NCBI RefSeq assembly: GCF_003719295.1
Contig: NZ_RFLW01000002.1
Span: forward strand, 796,763-860,762
Direction: 5' to 3'
Origin: Haliea alexandrii
GTDB lineage: Bacteria; Pseudomonadota; Gammaproteobacteria; Pseudomonadales; Halieaceae
DNA: 64,000 bases
Below, piece by piece: positions 20,991 through 30,979 of the stretch (positions within the stretch are counted from its first letter, which is position 1; each line of letters opens with the position of its first letter). Both the position numbers and the translations under genes were made by a program. Below the pieces are notes generated by a model, which saw only the letters and a program-made list of their open reading frames with translations, made no database searches and was not told the DNA's origin.

Positions 20991-23567
20991 TCAACCGCTC
21001 TCTGCGCGCTTGCGGGTCAGGTGCGTGGCAACGGCGGTCAGCGGGTTGTCTGGCCAGGGGTGCTTGGGATAACGCCCCTTCATTTCCCTTTTCACCTCGG
21101 GGTACACATTGCGCCAGAAGGTGGCCAGGTCCTGTGTCACCTGCAGAGGCCGGCGCGCAGGCGACAACAGCTGCAGTTGCAGGGGTTGCAAGCCGCCGGC
21201 GATACGCGGGGTGTCCTCGCAGCCGAACATCTCCTGTAGCTTCACCGCCAGCACGGGGGTGTCACCGGTGTAATCAATACTGATGTTGTTGCCGGAGGGC
21301 ACTTCGATACGCTCCGGTGCCAGGCGCTCCAGTTCCCGCGGCAGGGGCCAGGGCAGCAGACCGGCGAGTATGCTGCGCAGATCAACGCGGCCGAAGTCGG
21401 CCAGACGTGTGACGCCACCCAGATGGGGCAACAACCAATCGTCGATCGTAGCCAACAGGGTTGCATCGTCCAACGCGGGCCATGGCGCATCCGGGCGCGC
21501 TGGTTGCAGGTGCCGCAACAGCCTCACCCGCGCTCGCCATTGCTCCAGCCACGGTGTCCACGGCAGCACCTGCAAACCGCGCCTGTGCAGCAGTGCACGC
21601 AGTGCCTCGTCTCGGGCCCCGGCTGGCACCACTGCGAGGGTTTCGCGCCGCAGCAGCAACTGGCCTACCTGCTGCCGGCGTTCAGCAACAAACCGCTCTT
21701 GGCGATCATCCCATTCCACCCGTTCCACAACCCGTTCCAGCGGCGCCAGCACGTCTTCAAAGCGCGCACTGTCCAGCGCGGCAGCGGCATAAACACGGTC
21801 GCTGGACTGCCCCTGCACACCGCCCAGATCCGCTACCGCCAACCAGCGTGTAGCGGCCAGCGCGTCCTCCGGCGGCAGACTGGCGCTGCGGCCATTGGCC
21901 AGCTGAAAAGCGCCCGGCGCAGCGCCCGACCGGGCGCAGGCCACCCATTCCGGCCAGGCCAGCGCGATCAGCACGGCCAATTGCTCATCCGTCGAAAGGG
22001 ATAGCGACCCCATCTCAACTTCATGCGCACCCGGCGCTGATCTTTGCTTGTGCGCCAGGCTGGTATAACGCCGTGCCTGCTGCCAGGTGCGCTGAAACCA
22101 GGCGCGCAGCGGCGCTTGCCGGGGCAACTCTCCCCGCAGGCACGCCAGCGCAGGGCTCAGGTCCACCCCCTCGGAAGAGAACGGGTTGCGCTCGGCGAGC
22201 AGCGCCGCGAGTAACGCTGCGGTTTCAGCCGAACCCATGTCGGCCCCGCACAGCAACATGTGGCCCAGCCGCGGGTGCAGGGGCAAGCCGGCCAACTGCA
22301 CACCGTGCCGGGTCAACTGCCACTGCCCTGAGTCACGCGCAAACGCCGCCGCGCAACGCTGCAATACCTCCAGGGCCTGCTGCCAGTGTGCCGCCGGCGG
22401 GGTGTCCAGCCAAGCCAGTTCCGCGGGCGAGCTCACCCCCCAGGCCAGCAATTGCAGGGCCAGCGGCGCGAGGTCGGATTGCAGTACCTCGGGAACCCGC
22501 TGTTCCGACAGCGCGGCATACTGATCCGCACTGTACAGCCGCAGACAATAGCCGGGGGCCAGGCGGCCGGCGCGGCCAGCCCGCTGAGCCGCAGACGCCT
22601 GGGAAATTCGCCGTGTGGCAAGGCGGGTGGTACCCGTGGCAGCGGCAAACAGCGCCTGTCGCTCCAGCCCGCTGTCGATCACCGTGGTAACCCCTTCGAT
22701 GGTCAGGCTGGTTTCGGCGATATTGGTCGCCAACACCACCTTGCGCTGCCCGGCATCACAGGGGTCAATCGCCGCCTGCTGCTGTGCCAGGGAAAGGCCC
22801 CCGTATAGCGGCAGTATGCGCACGTCTGCTGTCACACGGCCGGCAAGCCGCCTTTGCACACGGCGAATCTCCGCCTGCCCGGGCAGGAAAACCAGTACAC
22901 TCCCGGCGCATTCTGCGAGTACGCGCTGTACGGCCCGCACTACCGGCCCCTCAACAGGCTCCGTGCTCGACAGGCCCGCGCCATATTCGATGTGCACCGG
23001 AAATTGCCGCCCCGGGGACACCAGCACGCACGGCGACTGCAACAGGCCCGCCACCGGAACCCCCTGCAGGGTCGCCGACATGACCATGATGCGCAGCGGC
23101 ACGTCATCGCGAAAAAGTGCTCGACTCTGCAGTGTCAGGGCCAGGCCCAGTTCGGCATCGAGATTGCGCTCGTGGAACTCATCGAAAACAACAAGCCCCA
23201 CACCAGACAGGCCCGGGTCTGCCTGCAGACGGCGCGCGAGCACACCTTCAGTGATGACCTCCACGCGTGTGGCTGCGCCGACCCGGCTTTCGAGCCGCAT
23301 GCGATAGCCCACCCGCTGACCCGTCGTCTCGCCGAGGAGCTGTGCCATGCGGGCCGCCGCAGCGCGCGTGGCAACGCGTCGTGGTTGCACCAGTAGGATC
23401 GTTTGCTCTGCCAGCCACGTCTCAGAGAGCAGGGCCAGTGGCACCAGGGTGGTTTTGCCCGCCCCGGGGGGTGCCTCCAGCACGACATCACGACACGCCG
23501 CCAGTGCCTCACGCAATGGTGGCAGTATGTCGGTAACGGGCAGTGCTGGCAGGTTCGGGGCTGGCAT
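20991..23567 (-). CDS. hrpB: ATP-dependent helicase HrpB
   Basis: DEAH-box helicase of 858 residues. Motifs include GAGKTT (35-40), DEFHER (about 125), SATLQG, TNIAETSLTIEG and QRAGRAGR, followed by the winged-helix/ratchet region and the HrpB-specific C-terminal domain ending in KGRYPKHPWPDNP. Cellular role is poorly known. The ATG at 23567 is where homologues begin; the frame stays open another 42 codons upstream without family similarity. Confidence 0.93.
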   Translation of the reverse strand: MPAPNLPALPVTDILPPLREALAACRDVVLEAPPGAGKTTLVPLALLSETWLAEQTILLVQPRRVATRAAAARMAQLLGETTGQRVGYRMRLESRVGAATRVEVITEGVLARRLQADPGLSGVGLVVFDEFHERNLDAELGLALTLQSRALFRDDVPLRIMVMSATLQGVPVAGLLQSPCVLVSPGRQFPVHIEYGAGLSSTEPVEGPVVRAVQRVLAECAGSVLVFLPGQAEIRRVQRRLAGRVTADVRILPLYGGLSLAQQQAAIDPCDAGQRKVVLATNIAETSLTIEGVTTVIDSGLERQALFAAATGTTRLATRRISQASAAQRAGRAGRLAPGYCLRLYSADQYAALSEQRVPEVLQSDLAPLALQLLAWGVSSPAELAWLDTPPAAHWQQALEVLQRCAAAFARDSGQWQLTRHGVQLAGLPLHPRLGHMLLCGADMGSAETAALLAALLAERNPFSSEGVDLSPALACLRGELPRQAPLRAWFQRTWQQARRYTSLAHKQRSAPGAHEVEMGSLSLSTDEQLAVLIALAWPEWVACARSGAAPGAFQLANGRSASLPPEDALAATRWLAVADLGGVQGQSSDRVYAAAALDSARFEDVLAPLERVVERVEWDDRQERFVAERRQQVGQLLLRRETLAVVPAGARDEALRALLHRRGLQVLPWTPWLEQWRARVRLLRHLQPARPDAPWPALDDATLLATIDDWLLPHLGGVTRLADFGRVDLRSILAGLLPWPLPRELERLAPERIEVPSGNNISIDYTGDTPVLAVKLQEMFGCEDTPRIAGGLQPLQLQLLSPARRPLQVTQDLATFWRNVYPEVKREMKGRYPKHPWPDNPLTAVATHLTRKRAESG

Positions 23568-23849
23568 CGCGTCATGGTAGCTGAGCACGCCGGGCTGGCC
23601 AATGCTGGTGCGCCGCGGCGACCACTTGCACCGCCCTGGTGCACACAGCCTGGTTCTTGCGTGGCTGTACACGCGCCTGCATTGCACTGTCACGCCAGCT
23701 TCAAGCCTCCGTCATGTCTTTGTCACTGTTCGAAGGCACCCTGCACCGCAGGTGGCAGGTTTATTGCAGCAACTAGCGCAGGACACACCGTACCCCCGTT
23801 GGCACCCGACTGACGACGACTACGGTTCCCGCAGAGGAGTAGCAGCCCT

Positions 23850-24635
23850 ATGAACACCCTGGTGATGCGCAATGAAAAGAACACGCCGGCGCTGCAGCGC
23901 AGTCTGCCGGACCTCGAGTCGGTACTGCGCACGGCGCTGACCGGCCAGGCCGTGGCAGCCACATCGCTGCTGGGCACACTCGCCGCCCGCTTCGGCGGGT
24001 CATCACGGAGCAATGCCAATCGCATTACCCAGCTATTGGGTGACCTGGGTTGCGGCTTTGCCGGTCTGGAGCTGGATATCGATGGCCCGGAATTTCTGCG
24101 CCAGCGCGGGCCGGTGATCTACGTCTTCAACCACCAGAGTCTCCTCGACGCGATGATCCTGGCACGGCTACTGCGGCGCGATGTCGTACCGTTCTGCAAG
24201 CAGGAAATGGCCGGCAAGCCGCTGCTGGGCGCCCTGCTGGCCAACGCCGGTACTATTTTTGTTGATCGCGACGCAGCGGATCAGTCCGCGGTATTGCAGG
24301 CGGCGCAGGCTGTGCTTGCCGACGGTCGCTCGCTGGTGATTGCGCCGGAAGGCACCCGCAGTGCCAGCGGCGCCCTGCAGCCGTTTCGCCACGGCGCCTT
24401 CTTTTTGGCGAAAAAGGCCCGCGTGCCCATTGTGCCCATCGTTCTGCACAATGTTCACGACGCCCTGCCCAAGGGGGGATTGCTCCTGCGACCGGCTACC
24501 GTGCGGGTTTCTGTTCTGCCCCCGGTTGCGCACGATGCCGAGCGCAACGTACGCGGTTTGTGCACACAGGTGGAGGGGGCCTACCGCAGCCGGCTCGGCC
24601 AGCCACAGCGGCCACAGCTGACCTCGGCTGGATGA
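23850..24635 (+). CDS. 1-acyl-sn-glycerol-3-phosphate acyltransferase-like protein (PlsC family)
   Basis: 261-residue glycerolipid acyltransferase. Catalytic motif I is NHQSLLD (His-X4-Asp), and motif III is APEGTRS with the substrate-binding Glu-Gly. The N-terminal 70 residues are not part of the core domain. A good ribosome site (GAGGAG) lies eight bases before the ATG. The most likely reaction is acylation of lysophosphatidate, but acceptor specificity cannot be read. Its stop is separated from the convergent DUF885 gene by one base. Confidence 0.87.
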   Translation: MNTLVMRNEKNTPALQRSLPDLESVLRTALTGQAVAATSLLGTLAARFGGSSRSNANRITQLLGDLGCGFAGLELDIDGPEFLRQRGPVIYVFNHQSLLDAMILARLLRRDVVPFCKQEMAGKPLLGALLANAGTIFVDRDAADQSAVLQAAQAVLADGRSLVIAPEGTRSASGALQPFRHGAFFLAKKARVPIVPIVLHNVHDALPKGGLLLRPATVRVSVLPPVAHDAERNVRGLCTQVEGAYRSRLGQPQRPQLTSAG

Positions 24636-24636
24636 T

Positions 24637-26376
24637 TCAGCTGCGCTGATTGGCAATCCATGCGTCCATACGGCGCTCCAGGGCATCCAGCGGAATCGCA
24701 CCCGCGCCCAGCAAATGGTCGTGAAAAGCGCGAATATCAAACGCGTCACCCAACGCCTCTTCGGCGCGTTCACGCAGCGCCAGAATCTTCAGCTGGCCAA
24801 TCTTGTAGGCGAGTGCCTGCCCCGGCCAACCAATGTAGCGGTCAATTTCGTTGACGATATCGGCTTCGCTCTTGCCCGCATGCGCCGTGAAGTAATCGAT
24901 GGCTTCCTGACGGCTCCAGCCAAAGTAATGAATGCCGGTATCGACCACCAACCGCACCGCACGCCACATATCGTAAGTCAGCTGTCCGTAGCGTGAGTAG
25001 GGGTCGGTATAGAGTCCCATCTGATAACCGAGCCGCTCAGAGTAGAGGCCCCAACCCTCGATAAACGCCGTCTCCCCTCCCGTAGTGCGGAACAGGGGCA
25101 AGCCCTCGAGCTCCTGGGCCAATGCGATCTGCAGATGGTGGCCTGGCACCGCCTCATGCACCGACAGGACTTCCATTTCGTACTTCGGCCGCACCTCCGG
25201 GCGATACAGGTTCACGTAGTAATAGCCCGGCTGGGCACCGTTGGCTGCTGGCCGGCTGTAGTAGGCGGTTGTTGTGTCGGGGGCGATAGTATCGGGGATC
25301 GGACGCACACCGTAGGGCATGCGCGGCAACTTGCCAAACAGTTTGACCAGCTGCGGATCGAGGCGCTTGGCAATGGCCAGGTAACCCTCGAAAAGTGCCT
25401 CCGGACTGTTGTAGTAGAACTGCGGATCCGAACGCAGGAACGCATTGAAGGCCTGCAGGTCTCCCGCAAAACCGACACTGCGTTTTACGGCTTCCATCTC
25501 CTCCAGCAGGCGGGCCACTTCGGCCTTGCCGACTTCGTGGATAGCCTCCGGCGTCATGTCGGTGGTGGTGAAATAGCCGGCGAGGAAGCGGTACAGCACC
25601 TTGCCTTCGGGCAGGCTGCCGATGCCCGGCTGTTCGCGGCAGGCAGGCAGATAGGTGGCGAGGAGAAATTCGCGGAATTCAGCCAGTGCCGGATTCAATT
25701 CCCGCTCAATCACCACACTGGCCTCGTGCCGCAACTCAGCCATCTGGGCTTCGTCAAGGCCCGCGGTGGTGCTGTTAAACGGTTTGTAGAATGGGCTATC
25801 CTCAGGTTCACCCGCCAGCAAGCGGTCGATTTGGGCGGGAACACGTTTCATGACGACGCGCGCCTGGGTGCGCTCCTGGCGAATACCCTCCTGCAATAGC
25901 GCGCGGTACTCAGCCAACAGCTGCGGCAGCTGCTGCAGGCGTTGCAGCCAGTCGCGGTAATCGCGCTCGCTATTGAAGGTCACGCGCTCCTGCAAGGTGT
26001 GCAGGTGTTGCGGTCCTGAACGCATATTGATCGGCATCAGGTAGAGACCAAGGGCGTATTCACTGCGCTCGCTGCGCAGGCGCCGCAGGAGCATGGCATG
26101 GCTAAGCTGCTGCTGCTCGTTCAGGGCGTCTACATCCACCGCTTCAAGCTGCATGAGAAAATCAGCGCGCTGTGCGTCGCGCTGTGCGTGCGCAGCCAGG
26201 CTCATATCGCCCCAGCGGTCATTGGCACCGGTGTCCCCGAGGTAGGTGCGCAACTGCGGTGATTGCTCCAGTGTCCAGGACCAGTGGGCATCCACTATTG
26301 CGTTGAATCTATCGGCCGGAGCAGCAACCGCGCAGGTGGCACCCAGCACGAGCAAGGCAAAGAGTAGAGATTTCAT
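24637..26376 (-). CDS. DUF885 family peptidase-like protein, exported
   Basis: 579-residue protein with a cleavable signal peptide (MKSLLFALLVLGATCAVAA). The zinc-protease motif HEAVPGHH lies near residue 405, followed by the downstream EGWGLYSE containing a third ligand-type glutamate. DUF885 proteins are predicted gluzincin-like metallopeptidases with mostly unknown substrates. Stands alone between convergent plsC and a divergent small membrane protein gene. Confidence 0.87.
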   Translation of the reverse strand: MKSLLFALLVLGATCAVAAPADRFNAIVDAHWSWTLEQSPQLRTYLGDTGANDRWGDMSLAAHAQRDAQRADFLMQLEAVDVDALNEQQQLSHAMLLRRLRSERSEYALGLYLMPINMRSGPQHLHTLQERVTFNSERDYRDWLQRLQQLPQLLAEYRALLQEGIRQERTQARVVMKRVPAQIDRLLAGEPEDSPFYKPFNSTTAGLDEAQMAELRHEASVVIERELNPALAEFREFLLATYLPACREQPGIGSLPEGKVLYRFLAGYFTTTDMTPEAIHEVGKAEVARLLEEMEAVKRSVGFAGDLQAFNAFLRSDPQFYYNSPEALFEGYLAIAKRLDPQLVKLFGKLPRMPYGVRPIPDTIAPDTTTAYYSRPAANGAQPGYYYVNLYRPEVRPKYEMEVLSVHEAVPGHHLQIALAQELEGLPLFRTTGGETAFIEGWGLYSERLGYQMGLYTDPYSRYGQLTYDMWRAVRLVVDTGIHYFGWSRQEAIDYFTAHAGKSEADIVNEIDRYIGWPGQALAYKIGQLKILALRERAEEALGDAFDIRAFHDHLLGAGAIPLDALERRMDAWIANQRS

Positions 26377-26562
26377 ACAGGCCTCCTGTCCAAAAGGGGA
26401 ATCATACCTGCACCAGACGCCGTGTGTCGTGGGTGCTCATGGCAGGCCTGCCACCCTCCGCATCACCATAGGCGCCATCGCTGCGGACGTCCTCCGGCAC
26501 TCGTGCTAATCTCTTGAGTGGTCTTGCCAGCGTTTGCTGCGCCTGTGACGTTCGGGGTATTG

Positions 26563-27390
26563 ATGATCTGGTTGAGCTGTATTGTGACCGCTGCAGCGCT
26601 GCTTGTTGCGATGCTTGTTTGCTGGCGGGTGTGTGAACAGAAAGCGGAAAACAACGCCTGGCAGGAACTCGCCGGCACGCTGTCCGGCGCCAGTGAAACG
26701 TTCAACCCCGCGATGGTCGCCGATCTTCCCGAACCGGCTCGGCGCTACTTCAACTTCACCATCCAGCCCGGTACCAAGCTGGTGCACGCAGTCGAAATCG
26801 ACATGACCGGGGAGCTGAGCCTGGGCACAGCTGAGGCGCCCGCCTACCGCCCCATGAGCGCCCGCGAGATTCTCTGTCCACCCGGCGGGTTTGTCTGGTC
26901 GCTGCGGTGCGGCGCTATCAGCGGCACAGAGGGTATTCTCTACGGCAGGTCCTGGACCCGTTTCTGGTTGTTAAGACTGCTGCCCGTAGCGCGCAGCGGC
27001 GGGCCGGATCACCTGCGCTCGGCGTTTGGGCGTCTGGTCGCCGAGAGTGCCTTCTGGGCACCCGCCAACCTGCTGCCCGGTGCGGGCGTAACCTGGGAGG
27101 CACTCGGTGTCGACAGCGCTCGTGTGACCCTGCTGGCAGGCCCGCTGCAACAGTCCGTGGAGATTCACGTGGATGCAGAGGGTGCGCCCGAGTGCGTCAT
27201 CTTCCAGCGCTGGAGCAATGCCAACTGCGATCAGGCTTATCGACTACAGCCCTTCGGTGGTGAGCTTTCCGGATTTCAACAATTCGATGGCTACCGGCTA
27301 CCCACGCGCGTGATCGCAGGCAACCACTATGGCACGCCGGACTACTTTCCGTTCTTTAAAGTGACCGTCACGGACGTGCGTTTCCCCTGA
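26563..27390 (+). CDS. DUF6544-like membrane-anchored protein
   Basis: 275-residue protein with one N-terminal membrane helix (about 1-22) and a soluble remainder containing PEPARRYFNFTI, GFVWSLRCG and the C-terminal block GTPDYFPFFKVTVTDVRF, typical of the DUF6544 group. Function unknown. The ATG at 26563 is chosen over a GTG at 26518 because it begins the hydrophobic helix and has GGGG a few bases upstream. Confidence 0.65.
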   Translation: MIWLSCIVTAAALLVAMLVCWRVCEQKAENNAWQELAGTLSGASETFNPAMVADLPEPARRYFNFTIQPGTKLVHAVEIDMTGELSLGTAEAPAYRPMSAREILCPPGGFVWSLRCGAISGTEGILYGRSWTRFWLLRLLPVARSGGPDHLRSAFGRLVAESAFWAPANLLPGAGVTWEALGVDSARVTLLAGPLQQSVEIHVDAEGAPECVIFQRWSNANCDQAYRLQPFGGELSGFQQFDGYRLPTRVIAGNHYGTPDYFPFFKVTVTDVRFP

Positions 27391-27472
27391 ACGGAGCAAC
27401 ATGCTCACACCACGCGCTACCCTCACCGGGCCGGCCGGTGCGGGGGGTAGCGCGATCACGAGCAGCGCCGCG

Positions 27473-28600
27473 TCAGTCCTGCGGCAGTACGAGGTATTTC
27501 TCACCCGTTGCGCGGCGATTGTAGGCTTCTATCGCGTCGAGACTGAGCGCCTCGGCGAGCGTGACCCGACGCGTATAGTGGCTGGCAAAGGTCGTCTTGA
27601 TTTCCGCCGCCACCCGCGCACGCATCTCGCCCACCTTCTGGTGACCGGCTTTCTGCAAAAACAGGGGCAACAACCAGCCGCCAATGTTCCACGCAAACCC
27701 GAAATTCCGCGTCAGCACCGTTGGGCCCAGGTCGAGGGCGCCATAAATATACAGCTGCTTGAACGTGTTGGACCCGTAGCGGTTATACTCGGTCATCTTG
27801 CGCGCCGCGACCGCCTCCATGCTGTTGAGAATGGTGCCGCCCAACTTGCCGCCACCGATGGCATCAAAGGCAATCGTCGCATCCGTGGCATCCAGCGCTG
27901 CCAGCAAATCCTGCTGGAACGACTCGGACCCGGAATTCACGACGTATTCTGCTCCCTGCGACGTCAACAGCTCACTCTGTTCGGTTTTGCGCACAATATT
28001 CACCAGCGGAATGGCGTCAGCCTGGCACAGCCGGTTCAGCATCTGCCCCAGGTTCGACGCGGCCGCCGTGTGCACCAGCGCCTTGTGACCCTCCATGTGC
28101 AACGTTTCCACCATGCCCAGTGCCGTCATCGGGTTGACGAAGCAGGACGCACCCTCAGCGGCTGATGTCCCTTCATTCAGCACCAGGCAGGCATGCGCGC
28201 TGACACAGCGATACTGGGCAAACATCTCACCGCCAAATGCGCCGACGGTTTTGCCCAGCAGGGCCTGAGCGGCATCGGAGCTGCCCGCGGCGACCACGGT
28301 ACCGGCGCCCTCGTTGCCCGCCGGCAGCGCCTGCCCCAGGCGCGCCTGCACGAGGCGCATGGCCGAGGCCGGAATATCTGCGGTGATGACCGGACGCTCA
28401 GCACTGCCGCTATTGCGTGCGGTGCTCATGTCGGCCGGCCCGAACAGCAGGGCGAGGTCAGACGGGTTGATCGGCGCCGCCTCCACGCGCACCAGAACCT
28501 CGTCAGGGCCGGGCTGTGGCAGAGCGACGTCCTCCAGCCAAAGCGTCAGGGTGTTGTCATCGTTCACGCGCGTACGCAACTGCAATCCAGTATCTGCCAT
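27473..28600 (-). CDS. MDR-family NAD(P)H oxidoreductase (alcohol dehydrogenase-like)
   Basis: 375-residue medium-chain dehydrogenase/reductase. It has the GroES-like N-terminal domain (PINPSDLALLFG), GNEGAGTVVAAG, and a Rossmann domain beginning TALGMVETLHMEGHKALVHTAAASNLGQ. No structural or catalytic zinc cysteines are evident, which fits the quinone-oxidoreductase/enoyl-reductase branch. Divergent from ptsP. Substrate unknown. Confidence 0.82.
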   Translation of the reverse strand: MADTGLQLRTRVNDDNTLTLWLEDVALPQPGPDEVLVRVEAAPINPSDLALLFGPADMSTARNSGSAERPVITADIPASAMRLVQARLGQALPAGNEGAGTVVAAGSSDAAQALLGKTVGAFGGEMFAQYRCVSAHACLVLNEGTSAAEGASCFVNPMTALGMVETLHMEGHKALVHTAAASNLGQMLNRLCQADAIPLVNIVRKTEQSELLTSQGAEYVVNSGSESFQQDLLAALDATDATIAFDAIGGGKLGGTILNSMEAVAARKMTEYNRYGSNTFKQLYIYGALDLGPTVLTRNFGFAWNIGGWLLPLFLQKAGHQKVGEMRARVAAEIKTTFASHYTRRVTLAEALSLDAIEAYNRRATGEKYLVLPQD

Positions 28601-28702
28601 GCGGGTTTCCTCTCTTTGTAGGCTGGCAACAAGCAGGCACTATAGCGGATACTAGTGGCAAGTGCTTCACTCCCCGCCACCAGGGCACCGGAACACCAAT
28701 CG

Positions 28703-30946
28703 ATGAATACGCTGCAGGAACTGACCCGCATTGTGCAAGCCGCCGCCCAGGCGGACCAGACCGAAGACCAGGTAAAGCTGATCGTCGAAGCGATCCACCG
28801 CGCAATCGCGGTCGATGTCTGTAGCCTGTACATTGCGGCAACTGATGGCGCCATGGTGCTGGTAGCCAGCCACGGCCTGGACCAGCAGGCCGTGGGCTAC
28901 AGCCGCTTGCCCGCGGGCCGCGGCCTGGTGGGTCGCGTGGCGCAAACGCGACACCCCATCAATGTGGCCGAGGCCGCGTTGCATCCTGATTTCTGCTACC
29001 TGGCGGAAACCCGCGAAGACGAATTCATCAGCTTCTGCGGGGTTCCCGTGGTACGAGCCGGTGCCGTTATCGGTGTGCTGGTGGTGCAGTCTCGCGAAGG
29101 CCGCCTGATGTCCGCGGATGAACAGGCGTTTCTGGTAACGCTCTCGACCCAGTTGGCCCTGGTGCTGCCACCCGAACCCCTGGCGGTGCATGCGCCGGCC
29201 AACGCGGTGCGGCGGGTGCGGGGTGTGAAGGGTGCACCCGGCACCGGCATCGGCAACGCGTGGCTGTGCGAGAACATCGACCTCTACGCTGTTCCCGACC
29301 GCCCCTGCGAAGACCCCGCCGCCGCGATCAGCGAGTGGCACCAATTGCTGGCTAAAGTGAGCGATGACGTCGAGAACGAACGCAGGCAACTGGGTGAGCA
29401 GCTCTCGGAAGGGGTCAGCGCGGTATTCAAGGCCTACCAGATGCTGCTCAACGACCCGGGGCTGCGCCTGGGTGTGGAACAGGCCATCGCAGGTGGGCAA
29501 TGGTTACCCGGTGCGCTGCGGCAAGTCGTGCATCACTACGCCGAGGTGTTCCTGGCCATGGAGGACCCCTATTTACGCGCGCGCAATGAAGACCTCCATC
29601 ACCTCGGCAACAAACTCTACCAGTCCTGGGCCGGTGCCAGTGGCAATGCGCCCGCCGACGATCACGGCCCCCTGGTGCTGGTTGGCGCCAAAGTGAGCGT
29701 GTCAGATATTGCCGCCTGTGATCCGCTGCGCCTCGCGGCCATCGTCTGCTACGAGGGGTCGAGCCTGTCACACACGGCGGTGCTGGCCAACGCGCTGGGG
29801 GTACCCGCCGTCATGGGAACCGGCAAGTTGAAGAGCATTGATGACGGCAGCCCCCTCATTGTGGATGGCAATACAGGGCAGGTCATACTCTACCCCAGCC
29901 CCTCCATCCGGCTGGAATTCGAGCGGCTGCAGCGCGCCGAACAGGCACTGAAGGGGGAGCTCGCGAGCCTGCGGGACGAGCCAGCCACCACGACGGATGG
30001 TGAGCGGGTGCGGCTCATGGCCAACACCGGCCTGCTGGCGGATATTTCGCCGGGACTCGCCAACGGTGCCGAGGGCATCGGACTGTACCGCACTGAAATG
30101 CCGTTCATGATCAGCGAGACCTTCCCCTCGGAAGAAGAACAGCTGAATATCTACCGCCAGGTACTCGAGGCCTACCGCGGGCGCCCGGTATATATGCGCG
30201 TCCTCGATATCGGCGGCGACAAACCCCTGCCCTACTTTCCGATACACGAGGAAAACCCCGCCCTCGGCTGGCGAGGCATCCGTTTCTGCCTGGACAACAG
30301 TTCGCTGCTCATGACCCAGGTGCGCGCCATGCTGCGCGCTGCTGAGGGCGGTGCAGACCTGCATATTCTCCTGCCCATGATCAGCAACAGCGGGGAAATC
30401 GCCGCTTTTCAGGGCGTGCTCGACGATGCCCTGCAACAGTTGCAGGGTGAGGGCGTTGACGTGCGGCGGCCCCGGGTGGGCATTATGGTCGAGGTGCCAG
30501 CCGCCATATCGCTGCTACCGGCCTGGGCAGGCCGCCTGGATTTCATCTCCATCGGCTCCAATGACCTCAGCCAGTACCTGTTGGCGCTGGACCGCAATAA
30601 CCCCCGCGTGGCGGGGGCCTACGACCATATTCACCCGGCGGTATTGCAGGAGATCGCACGCATCACCGCCCATGCCCGTGCCGGTGGGCTGCCGCTCAGC
30701 CTCTGCGGCGAGATGGCAGCAGACCCCGCAGCGGTTGTATTCCTGCTCGGCATCGGCATTCGCACCCTGAGCATGAGCGCGTCGAAGCTGCCGCGAATAA
30801 AGTGGTTACTGCGCTCCATGTCAGCCCGGGACGCCGCCGACCTCGCCCGGCAGGCGCTCACACTGGATAACAGTGCTGACATTCGCGCGCTGCTGGAGGG
30901 TGCGCTGCATCAACGCGGCCTTGGGCGCCTGCTGGGCAGTGAGTGA
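28703..30946 (+). CDS. ptsP: PtsP, phosphoenolpyruvate-protein phosphotransferase of the nitrogen PTS (EI-Ntr)
   Basis: Transfers phosphate from PEP to NPr in the regulatory nitrogen PTS. An N-terminal GAF domain (about 10-160, DVCSLYI, GLVGRVAQ) senses glutamine and 2-oxoglutarate in homologues. An HPr-binding region, the swivelling domain with the phospho-histidine in GSSLSHTAVLAN, and a PEP-binding TIM barrel (GIGLYRTEMPFM, LDIGGDKPLPYF, SIGSNDLSQYLLA, LCGEMAADP) follow. 747 residues. The ATG at 28703 is chosen by homology; the frame is open 16 codons earlier. The usual neighbour rppH is absent. Confidence 0.94.
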   Translation: MNTLQELTRIVQAAAQADQTEDQVKLIVEAIHRAIAVDVCSLYIAATDGAMVLVASHGLDQQAVGYSRLPAGRGLVGRVAQTRHPINVAEAALHPDFCYLAETREDEFISFCGVPVVRAGAVIGVLVVQSREGRLMSADEQAFLVTLSTQLALVLPPEPLAVHAPANAVRRVRGVKGAPGTGIGNAWLCENIDLYAVPDRPCEDPAAAISEWHQLLAKVSDDVENERRQLGEQLSEGVSAVFKAYQMLLNDPGLRLGVEQAIAGGQWLPGALRQVVHHYAEVFLAMEDPYLRARNEDLHHLGNKLYQSWAGASGNAPADDHGPLVLVGAKVSVSDIAACDPLRLAAIVCYEGSSLSHTAVLANALGVPAVMGTGKLKSIDDGSPLIVDGNTGQVILYPSPSIRLEFERLQRAEQALKGELASLRDEPATTTDGERVRLMANTGLLADISPGLANGAEGIGLYRTEMPFMISETFPSEEEQLNIYRQVLEAYRGRPVYMRVLDIGGDKPLPYFPIHEENPALGWRGIRFCLDNSSLLMTQVRAMLRAAEGGADLHILLPMISNSGEIAAFQGVLDDALQQLQGEGVDVRRPRVGIMVEVPAAISLLPAWAGRLDFISIGSNDLSQYLLALDRNNPRVAGAYDHIHPAVLQEIARITAHARAGGLPLSLCGEMAADPAAVVFLLGIGIRTLSMSASKLPRIKWLLRSMSARDAADLARQALTLDNSADIRALLEGALHQRGLGRLLGSE

Positions 30947-30979
30947 TACACTCCTGCGTTCACGCTATCGGGAAAAGAC

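Noticed and set aside
23602-23853. 83-codon frame ending in an ATGA overlap with the PlsC-type gene
   Set aside because: The overlap is tempting, but the peptide is Arg/His-rich without structure and runs through the hrpB 5' region; no ribosome site.
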